From: CAWIXB01 sp963839955
GTDB taxonomy: Bacteria > Actinomycetota > Actinomycetes > JACCUZ01
Direction: 5' to 3'
DNA: 64,000 nt
NCBI GenBank assembly: GCA_963839955.1
Contig: CAWIXB010000001.1
Location: 806,001 to 870,000 of the forward strand
This document shows, piece by piece, positions 15,140 to 24,200 of the stretch; position 1 is the first letter of the stretch; each line of letters begins with the position of its first letter. The position numbers and the translations under genes are program-made. Under the pieces are notes generated by a model. That model did not search any database and was not told where the DNA came from. It saw only the letters and a list, made by a program, of their open reading frames with translations.

Positions 15140-16573
15140 ATGGATGCCCGCGTCGCTGCGGTTGACCTCGGTGCGTCCAGCGGACGCGTCATGGTCGGCG
15201 AGGTCGGACGTGACCACCTGACGCTGCGTGCGGTCGGGAGGTTCGGCAACGATCCGGTGCGGCTGCCCGACGGGTTGCACTGGAACGTCGTGGAGCTCTA
15301 CCGCCAGGCAGTCGCAGGTCTACGTGCGGCGGTGGTGGCGGCCGGTCCGGCCGGCCTGGCCAGCGTTGCGGTCGACTCGTGGGCTGTCGACTACGCCCTG
15401 CTCCGCGGCGATCGGATGCTGGGGCTGCCGTTTCACTATCGCGACGAGCGCCGCGTGGCAGGCGTTGATCGCGTGCACGAGGTCGTCGCCCAAGAGCTGC
15501 TCTACGAGCGCAACGGCCTGCAGTTCCTCCCGTTCAACACGCTCTACCAGCTCGCTGCCGACCCGTTGGTGGCGCAGGCAGACCGAGCGTTGCTCATCCC
15601 CGACCTGATCGGCTACTGGCTGACCGGCCAGGCGTTCACCGAGCGCACGAACGCGTCCACGACCGGCCTTCTCGACGTCTGGACGCAGGACTGGGACCGC
15701 GACCTGTGCGACCGCCTCGAACTGGCACCGGCGCTGTTCGCGGATCTTGTCGACCCCGGCACGGCGGTCGGAGAGCTGCTGCCCCAGGTAGGTGAGCTGG
15801 TTGGCGCCTCCGGCCTCACCGTCACCGCCGTGGGGTCGCACGACACGGCGTCGGCTGTCGTCGGCGTTCCCATGTCGGGTGACGACGCGGCGTACATCTC
15901 CTGCGGCACCTGGGGGCTCGTGGGCGTCGAGCTCGACAAGCCCGTCGTCACCGCAGCGAGCAGAGCCGCGAACTTCACCAACGAGGGTGGAGTCGACGGG
16001 CGGACGCGCTTCCTCACCAACGTGATGGGCACCTGGTTGCTGTCGGAGACGGTGCGCACGTGGGAACGCTCGGGGGAGGCGGTCGACCTCTCCCAGCTCC
16101 TCGGCGAGGCCGGCCGGGGGGCCGGCCCGGTCACGGTGTTCGACGTGCAGGACCCGCGGTTCATGCCGCCCGGTGACATGCCGAGCCGCATCGCGGCGTA
16201 CTGCGACGAGCACGACCTCGAGACGCCTGTCGGTCGACCAGCACTGGTCCGGAGCATCGTGCACAGCCTGGCGGCCGGATTCGCCCGGGCGGTCGAGCAG
16301 GCGGCGGCACTGTCCGGCCGCACGATCCGAACAGTGCACGTCGTGGGAGGGGGCGTCCAGAACCCCCTCCTGTGCCAGGCCGTCGCCGACTGCACGGAAC
16401 GCCGGGTCGTGGCAGGTCCCAGCGAGGCGACCGCCCTGGGCAACGTGCTGGTCCAGGCGCGCTCGGTGGGTGCCGCCACGGGCGACCTCGACGCTCTGCG
16501 CGATCTGATCGTCCGGACGCAGGACCTGGCGACCTATGTGCCCGGGGGACACGCCGGGAGCGTGGCTCCATGA
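15140..16573 (+). CDS. rhaB: rhamnulokinase
   Basis: The predicted 477-aa FGGY-family kinase phosphorylates L-rhamnulose at C1. The N-terminal ATPase fold begins with VAAVDLGASSGRVMVGEVG, followed by GLHWNVVELYRQAV and AVDSWAVDYALL, characteristic of RhaB. The second domain includes GSHDTASAVVGVP, ISCGTWGLVG and the adenine-binding HVVGGGVQNPLLCQAVAD. Length matches the family. It follows the aldolase by 6 nt and overlaps the next small gene by ATGA. It completes the pathway, though in reaction order it precedes the aldolase. Confidence 0.96.
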   Translation: MDARVAAVDLGASSGRVMVGEVGRDHLTLRAVGRFGNDPVRLPDGLHWNVVELYRQAVAGLRAAVVAAGPAGLASVAVDSWAVDYALLRGDRMLGLPFHYRDERRVAGVDRVHEVVAQELLYERNGLQFLPFNTLYQLAADPLVAQADRALLIPDLIGYWLTGQAFTERTNASTTGLLDVWTQDWDRDLCDRLELAPALFADLVDPGTAVGELLPQVGELVGASGLTVTAVGSHDTASAVVGVPMSGDDAAYISCGTWGLVGVELDKPVVTAASRAANFTNEGGVDGRTRFLTNVMGTWLLSETVRTWERSGEAVDLSQLLGEAGRGAGPVTVFDVQDPRFMPPGDMPSRIAAYCDEHDLETPVGRPALVRSIVHSLAAGFARAVEQAAALSGRTIRTVHVVGGGVQNPLLCQAVADCTERRVVAGPSEATALGNVLVQARSVGAATGDLDALRDLIVRTQDLATYVPGGHAGSVAP

Positions 16574-16812
16574 CCATGAGCGGCAACGAGGGATCGATGG
16601 CGATGTCGCAGATGGCGAACCCGACACTCGGCCCCGAGGACCTGGAGCTGCTGAGCCTGCTGGCGACGGGACTGGCGCTGGGTGCCGTCGCCCGGCGACT
16701 GGAGCTCTCGGACCGTACCGTTCGGCGTAGGACGCGCTCGATCTGCAACAGGCTCGGCGTGAGCACCCCCATCGAGGCGGTCGTCTGGGCCGCGCGCCGG
16801 GGACTGCTCTGA
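16570..16812 (+). CDS. small LuxR-type helix-turn-helix protein (80 aa)
   Basis: The ATG sits in an ATGA overlap with the rhaB stop, which fixes the start and implies translational coupling. Nearly the whole protein after a Met-rich N-terminus of 20 residues is one LuxR C-terminal HTH: LELLSLLATGLALGAVARRL, then the recognition helix SDRTVRRRTRSICNRLGVS, then PIEAVVWAARRGLL. There is no receiver, PAS or autoinducer domain, so it is an orphan DNA-binding domain, in size like GerE-type regulators. A role in tuning the rhamnose operon is a guess from position alone. It could also be the leftover C-terminus of a larger regulator fused behind rhaB. Confidence 0.75.
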   Translation: MTMSGNEGSMAMSQMANPTLGPEDLELLSLLATGLALGAVARRLELSDRTVRRRTRSICNRLGVSTPIEAVVWAARRGLL

Positions 16813-16905
16813 CGTCTCGGGTGACCGATGAGAAATGACCGGCGAGCGAGTCTTCATCTGCGTGACACATCGACAGTTTCCTGGACGCGACAGGAGAGAT
16901 GGCTG

Positions 16906-17481
16906 ATGGGCAAGCTGGTGCTGGGGATGATGACCACCCTGAACGGGCGACTGGACGACCCGGGTGCCTGGGTCACCGGAGTCCCGGACGACCTGTTCGC
17001 CGAGCTCGATCGCCGGTACGGGACCTACGACACCATTCTGGTGGGACACACGACGTACGAGGAGATGGTCGAGTTCTGGCCGGGCGCCGAGACGGACGAG
17101 GAGGGCTCGGAGATCAGCCGGAGCATGGCCCGGAAGATGAACAGCTACCAGAAGTACGTGTTCACCCGATCGAGCGAGCAGAAGTCGCTCGCGTGGAACA
17201 ACGCAGAGCAAGTGTCTGCACACAGCGACGAGGACATCGTTGCGTTCGTCAACGGCCTCAAGTCGAAGCCCGGCGGGGACATTCACCTCTCGGGCGGAGC
17301 GCAGCTGGCGCAGACCCTCATCCGCCTCGGGCTGGTGGACGATTACCACCTCCTCGTGCATCCGGTCTTCTCGGCCGGCGCCAGCTGGTTCGAGCAGATC
17401 GAGGGCAACCGGGAGATGGAGCTGCGCAGCGCCACCCCCTACTCGAACGGCGTCGTCGGTCTGTACTACGAGAGCCACTGA
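16906..17481 (+). CDS. dihydrofolate reductase-family protein (RibD C-terminal domain)
   Basis: The predicted 191-aa cytoplasmic protein starts at ATG 16906, preceded by AGGAGAG at about 9 nt. It is a single RibD-C/DHFR-like NADPH-binding domain: KLVLGMMTTLNGRLDDPGAW, then YDTILVGHTTYEEMVEFWPG, then GGDIHLSGGAQLAQTLIRLG and LVHPVFSAGASWFEQIEG. Such stand-alone proteins are common in actinobacteria, with undefined substrates. It is preceded by a 93-nt gap and followed by a hairpin, so it is probably a separate unit with no metabolic link to the sugar genes. Confidence 0.88.
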   Translation: MGKLVLGMMTTLNGRLDDPGAWVTGVPDDLFAELDRRYGTYDTILVGHTTYEEMVEFWPGAETDEEGSEISRSMARKMNSYQKYVFTRSSEQKSLAWNNAEQVSAHSDEDIVAFVNGLKSKPGGDIHLSGGAQLAQTLIRLGLVDDYHLLVHPVFSAGASWFEQIEGNREMELRSATPYSNGVVGLYYESH

Positions 17482-17496
17482 GCAGCTGCTGGTCTG

Positions 17497-17516
17497 CGTC
17501 CGGCCGCCGCCGGACG
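17497..17516 (+). terminator. 8-bp hairpin after the DHFR-like gene
   Basis: CGTCCGGC-CGCC-GCCGGACG is a perfect 8-bp stem with a 4-nt loop starting 15 nt after the stop codon; a likely intrinsic terminator without a U tract. Confidence 0.65.
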
Positions 17517-18223
17517 ATACCCCGGGTGTGGAGAGCGTGGGCCTCGGGTCAGCGGCCAGGAAAGCCGACGCATTGGCCCTAGGCAGTCGCCGGAGCCCGC
17601 CGAATCGCCATTGCGTCGTACTTCTTGGCCCTTGTTCGCGTGGAACTTCCGGCAGAGGGTGTCCTGCACGAGGCTGGCCTGGTCAGTCTCGTCTGGTTCG
17701 CCACGGCCTGGCCCAAAATCGCAATGCCGCCCCACAAAGCCGGGACTCGTTGCGCAAGTCCACCGCTCACCGTCGCTGTGTCAGTCGGCGAACCCGCGGT
17801 CTTGTGGGGGCTGGTTGCGATCAATCAGAGGTGACAGGGGCGAGCCGACTCAGCGGTGGCGGAGGCGAGCTGACTCCGAGCGCGAACGCGCGTCGCCGCA
17901 GGTGCGTCAACGGCAGCGTGCATGCAGCTGCCGTCTCACCCCTTGATATTCGGCGCCTATTGCGCGTCGGGTGCGCCGTCGCACTGAGAACCGACTGTTG
18001 CGAACGGATCGGTGTGACTAGTACCGATTTGAGGAGTGATTCAGTCCGCAAAGACTATTTCGATCTTGCACCGCGTGATCACTTTGGAGCACAAAGTCGC
18101 GCCTGTTTCGTGATCACAAAAACTGGTTGTTCTTCTTTGTGATTTCACCTGAACACGCTGTCGGCGCGAGCGACTATGTTCGCGACGAGAACGGGCTTCG
18201 ACCCGTCGATGTGTGGGGGTTTT
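17517..18223. other. about 700 bp without a recognised gene; AT-richer leader of the giant surface protein
   Basis: Open frames here on both strands are short and have no recognisable motif. One minus-strand frame (17579-17824) was considered as a decayed gene but matches nothing I know. From about 18000 the sequence becomes clearly more AT-rich than the rest of the window and contains three GTGAT-centred inverted repeats. This looks like a regulatory leader of the downstream 7.1-kb gene. No confident -35/-10 pair could be fixed; TATGTT at 18174-18179 is one -10 candidate. Confidence 0.5.
18075..18148. promoter_or_regulatory. three spaced GTGAT palindromic boxes upstream of the giant protein
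   Basis: GTGATCAC occurs at 18075-18082 and 18110-18117, exactly 35 bp apart, and GTGATTTCAC at 18139-18148, about 30 bp further. All three are inverted repeats, and their spacings are near three helical turns. They are probably a regulator array; the protein is unknown, and the motif differs from the LacI operators elsewhere in the window. Confidence 0.5.
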
Positions 18224-21200
18224 GTGGTACGTCGGGGACTTTCCGCTGTTCTTGGTCTCCTGCTTGTGGCTGGACTGATTCCGGCACTGAGCAGCGCACC
18301 AGCACAGGCACTGGAAGCTCCCGTTGCGTTCACTTCAGCCAAACTGCCCACATATCAGACGAATGGCATCGCGTGGACCGTCGCGGCGGCTGGTGGACGG
18401 GCGTACGTCGGTGGCACGTTCACCTCGATCCGGCCGCCCGGTGCGGCCGCGGGCACCGGTGAGATAGGTCGCAGCAACTTCGCGGTTCTCGACGCGGCAA
18501 CGGGCAACCCGACGTCATGCGCCCCGTCGGTCACCGGGTCCGGTGCGACGGTCCGCGCGTTGAGCGTCTCTCCGGACCAGGAGACGCTCTACATCGGTGG
18601 CTTCTTCAGTGCCGTCAACGGTGTCGGTCGCAACAACATCGCGGCCCTCGACCTCGACACCTGCTCGGTCGTCACCTCGTTCAGGCCGCTGGCTAACGGG
18701 ACGGTGCGGGCCATCACGTCGGACGAGGACGCCGTCTACTACGGCGGTTCGTTGACCGCGGTCGGCGGCGTTGCCCGCGCCCACGCGGCCGCGGCCGCAG
18801 CTGTCGGCACCGCGACCCCGGGCGCATTGCTCGGGTGGAATCCCTCGTTCGACCTCGACGTGCGGGCCATCGCGTTGAAGCCGGACAGCAGCGTCGTCGT
18901 CGTGGGGGGCGACTTCAATGTCGTCAACGGCGCAAGCGGGCACGCGCTCGCGGTGGTCAACCCGACGTCAGGCGCGACGGTCAAGACGTGGCAGACCGAC
19001 TTCATCCATGCCAAGTCGGTCGTCAAGGCGCTCGCCGTGGACGACACAGGCTTCTACACGGGCAACGAAGGCACCGGCATGGGCATCTTCGACGGCCGGC
19101 TCGCCGTCAACTGGGGCACCTATGCCGAGCGCTGGCGCGACACCTGTCTGGGTGCCACACAGACGGTCGTGGTGCACCAAGGCGTTCTCTACGCCGGGCA
19201 TCACGCGCACGACTGCCTCTCGATGGGGGCGTTCCCCGACGGCATCCGATGGCATTTCACTGCCCAGTCAGTCAACGACCCGACGCTGCTCCCGTGGTTC
19301 CCCAACTCCAACGAAGGTCTCGGCGAGGCTCTCGGCCCGCGCGGCATGGCCGCGGCGAGCACGTCGTCCGGCAACTACATGTGGGCCGTCGGCGAGTTCA
19401 CCACGATCAACGGCACCGCGCAGCAGGGCATGACGCGCTTCGGCCCGCCCCCGGACACCGTCGCCCCGTCCAACCCGGTCTCGAGTGTCACGAGCACCCG
19501 CTCGGGACAGGTCACCGTGGCCTGGCGGCGGAGCCTGGACACCGACGACGCGACGCTCACCTATCGGGTGTTCCGTGACGGCAGCAGCACGCCGATCCAC
19601 ACCGTGACCGGGGTGTCGTGGTTCTGGAACCGGCGGCAGCTGACCTACACCGACACGGGACTCGAGCCTGGGTCGGTCCACACCTACCGGGTCAGTGCGA
19701 GCGACGGCACCAACACGACGCTCAACGCAGCGAAGTCGGTCACCGTCGCATCTGGCTCGTCCGCTTACCAGGAGCGGGTGCAGACCGACGGCGCCACGTT
19801 CCACTGGCGCTACGACGAACCTGCGGACGTGTTCCGCGCCGACAGCACGGGCAACGACAACAATGGCACCAGCCAGGGCGGCACGACGCCGCAGGTCGTG
19901 CCGGCGGCGGTGGTCGACGACCCGAGTCGCGCGCTCAGCGTCAGCGGCGGAACCACCACGATCTACAGCGAGACCTTCCATCCGGCGCCCACCACCTTCA
20001 CCGCAGAGACGTGGTTCAAGACGACTACGACGTCCGGCGGCAAGCTCATGGGCTTCGGTGACAAGCAGCTGCTCAGCAGTCTGAACTACGACCGGCACAT
20101 CTACATGACCACGGCCGGCAGGCTGATCTTCGGTGTCAACGCCAACTCGGTGAAGCAGACGATCCAGTCCCCCCTGGCCTACAACAACGGTGCGTGGCAC
20201 CACGTCGCTGCCAGCCAGGGACCGGGCGGCATCGCGCTGTACGTCGACGGGATCCGGGTCGCACGCAACACCTCCGTGACGACTGCCCAGAACTACTCCG
20301 GCTTCTGGCGCGTCGGTGGCGACAACCTCGCCAACTGGACGAGCCGGCCGACCACCGACTTCTGGGTCGGCACCCTCGACGAGACGGCGGTCTACCCGAA
20401 GGCGCTCTCCGGAGCGACGATCACTGACCACTACCAGATGGGGACCGGCGTGGTGGTCCCGTCCACCGTGCCGACCGACTTCTACGGCCAGACCGTCTAC
20501 AACGACACCCCGGCTCTCTACTGGCGGCTCGGTGAGCCCTCCGGATCGAGGGCTGCGGACTGGTCAGGCAACGGAGCGACCGGCACCTACGCCGCGGGCG
20601 TGGCGCGCGGCGTGACCGGCGCCGTGGTCGGTACGACCGACAAGGCCGTCACGTTCAACGGCACGAGCACCGGGCGGGTCGCGACCGACGACGCCGTGGC
20701 CGCACCGTCGGCCTACTCCCTCGAGGCGTGGGTCAGGACCAACACGTCCGTGGGCGGGCGGATCATCGGCTTCAGCAACTCCCAGACCGGCACGAGCACG
20801 ACCTCCGACCGGCTGGTCTACATGCGCAACGACGGGAGGATCACGTTCGGGGCGCGTACCTCTGGCGGTGTGATCACCTCGATCACGTCGAGTGCGGCCT
20901 ACAACAACAACGTCTATCACCATGTCGTGGCGACCAGGGGCAGCACCGGGATGGCGCTCTACGTCGACGGCGTGCTGGTCGCCTCCCTTAGCTCCCAGCC
21001 GACACTGAACTACACCGGGTTCTGGCGGGCCGGGGGAGACACGCTCGCCGGCTGGCCGTCGGCTCCGACCAACTCGTTCATCCCGGCGACCGTCGACGAG
21101 CTCGCCGTCTACGACACGCAGCTGACCCTCGCGCAGGTGAGGGGCCACCACAGCGCAGGCAACAGCGCCGTCGCCGACCTGGCACCGCCGACCCTGCCGA

Positions 21201-24200
21201 CCGAGGTCTCCGCGGCCGCGGCCGCCGGAGAAGCGGCGCTGAGCTGGCAGCCGTCGTCGGACAACGTCGGCGTCACCGGCTACGAGGTGCACCGCTCCAC
21301 CACGCCCGACTTCACGCCTACCGCGGCCACGCGGGTGAGCACGGTGGCCGGCACGTCCACCACCGAGACAGACGTGCCCTACGGCCTCTGGTACTACCGC
21401 ATCGTCGCCAAGGACGCCGCTGGCAATGCGAGCATCCCGTCCGACCCGGTGAGCCTGTTCATCACCGACGTCGTGCCGCCGTCCGCACCAGGCGTGCCGA
21501 CGGCGACCACGAACGCCAGCTCCGCGGCGTTGTCCTGGCCGGCGTCGACGGACAACATCGGGGTCACCGGGTACGTGGTCTACCGGTCGACGTCACCCGG
21601 GTTCACCCCGGGCCCGGCGAACGAGGTCACGACGGTGGTGGTCCCGAGCTTCCTCGACTCACCGCTGGTCACGGACACATACCACTACAAGATCAAGGCG
21701 AGAGACGCCGCCGGCAACCTCAGCAACGAGTCGGCCGAGGCGACGGCCGTGCTCGTGGACAATGTCGCACCATCCGACCCGGCCGGAGTCACCGTCAATG
21801 TCGTGGGCACGAACGCGACCGTCTCGTGGGAGCCGTCGACCGATGACGGCACCGTCACCGGCTATGACGTCTACCGGTCCGACCTGAGCGGATTCACACC
21901 CGGCGGGGCCACGCTGATCGGGTCCCCGACGGGCACCAGCTTCCTCGACTCGCCTGCCCCCGAGGGCACGTCCTACTACCGGGTGGTCGCCAAGGACGGC
22001 GGGGGAAACCGCAGCCTCGCCTCGACCGAGGTGACCGGGTTCGTGACCCCGTTCCCGAGCGTGGTCACGCTGTTCCCCGAGGCCGACACCTACGCCAACC
22101 AGGGCGCAGCGACAACCAACTTCGGCACGACCTCGTCGTTGTTCTCGCGCGGCAGCCTCGGCGCGATCTCCTACATGCGCTTCGTCGTGCCACCCGCGCC
22201 TGCGGGCAAGAACCTCACGAGCGCCGTGCTCCGCTTCCGGACGAACACCGATACGGCTGCCGGCTCGATCGAACCGCACACCATCTCGTTCGCCAACAAC
22301 TCATGGAGCGAGACCGCCCTGGTCTGGAACGGCCGGCCGGCCCTCATCGGTGATCCCCTGGGCTTCACCCCGGCAGACACCGTGCCCAACACGGCCTACA
22401 CGGTGGGGCTGGACGTGCCCGCGATGCAGACGCTGGTCGGCGGCGAGGGCACCCTCGCGGTGAGCGGTACCGGCACCGACAGCCTGTGGTTCTGGTCGCG
22501 CAGCTTCGGCACCACTGCCTCCCGGCCGCAGCTCGTGCTGACCTATGCCCCGGGCGCCCCAACCAAGCCGGCCGGCCTCTCCGCGACGGTCGACAGCGGC
22601 ACGGTCAACCTGTCCTGGTCGCCCTCGTCGCACGTGGACGGCATCACGGGCTACGACGTCTACCGGTCAGGAACGGCCGGGTTCATCCCTGGCCCGTCGA
22701 ACCTGATCGGATCGGTGACCGACCCGAGCTACGTCGATCCTTCGAGGCCGTCGGGCAGCTGGTTCTACAAGGTCGTCTCCAAGATCGAGGCCGGGGAACG
22801 CAGCGACCCGTCGAACCAGCTCCGCGTCGACGTCGACAATGCCGCGCCGTCGGCACCGACGGCTCTGTCGGCGACCCCGGCTGGGGCATCGGTGGGCCTG
22901 TCCTGGACCGCGTCGACCGACGACGTGGGCGTGACGGGCTACACGATCTACCGCTCTGCGGTTCCTGGGTTCACGCCGACTCCGGGCGACCTGTTCGGCT
23001 TCTCGGTGGGCACGACCTACACCGACCAGCCCTCGACCGGCACGTGGTACTACCGCGTCGTGGCCAATGATGCATTCGGCCACACCAGCGCACCCTCGAA
23101 CCAGGCGACGGCTTCGGTGGACGCGGTAGGTCCGTCGAAACCGACGGATCTGACGGCGACGGTCGCGGGTGCCACAGTGGACCTGTCGTGGACGGCGTCT
23201 ACCGACGACATCGGTGTGAGCGGCTATGACGTCTACCGCTCGGCATCGCCCGGGATCACGCCGAGTGCCGTCACGTTGGTCGGCTCGAGCCTCGGCACGA
23301 CGTTCACCGACCCCTTGCGGCCCGTGGGCACGTGGTACTACCGAGTGGTCGCCCGGGACGCGGCAGGCAACTCGAGCGAGGTGTCCGACGAGGTGTCGGC
23401 GCTCGTGCTGGACGAGACGGCACCCTCGGCCCCGTCCGACCTGACGGCCACACCGGAGGGGCAGTCCGTGGGGCTGTTGTGGACGGAGTCGACTGACAAC
23501 GTGGCGGTGACGGGCTATACGATCTACCGCTCGGACACCGCCGGGTTCACTCCGGGCGTGGGCAACCTGTTGACCTTCGTGGCGGGCACGAGCTACCTCG
23601 ACGCGCCGTCGACGGGCACGTGGTACTACCAGGTCGTCGCCAACGACGCGGCGGGACACTCGAGCGCACCGTCCAACGAGGCGTTTGCATCGGTCGACGG
23701 CGCGCCCCCGACGGCGCCAACCGACCTGTCGGCGACCGTCACGGACGCCACGGTGGACCTGTCATGGACTGCGTCGACCGACAACACCGAGGTGTCGCGC
23801 TATGACGTCTACCGGTCGGCGACGTCAGGTTTCACCCCCGACGAGGATTCGCTGGTCGGGGCGGCTACCGGGACGTCCTACAGCGACTCGCCGGTTCCGG
23901 GCGGCACCTGGTACTACAAGGTGGTCGCCAACGACCCCTCCGGCAACCGGAGTGACCCGTCCGCGCAGGCTCCCGTCGATGTCGACCTGTCTGCTCCCTC
24001 GGCGCCGGGCGGGCTGACCGCCACCCCGTCCGGTGGGTCGGTGGCGCTGTCGTGGACGGCGTCGACCGACGACGTCGGGGTGACTGGCTACGACGTCCAT
24101 CGATCGGCCACGTCCGGGTTCACCCCGGACGCGGACAACCTGATCGCATCGCCGACCGGAACGAGCTATGCCGACAGCCGACCCACCGGCACCTGGTACT

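Noticed and set aside
12938..15280. 780-codon open frame on the minus strand opposite the aldolase/dehydrogenase gene
   Set aside because: It mirrors the codon structure of the clear rhaD fusion gene; its translation is low-complexity Arg/Val/Asp-rich with no domain, a typical high-GC antisense artefact.
17579..17824. 81-codon minus-strand frame in the non-coding stretch, first taken as a transposase or HNH remnant
   Set aside because: No conserved catalytic motif, no terminal inverted repeats or target duplications nearby, and no match to a known fold by eye.
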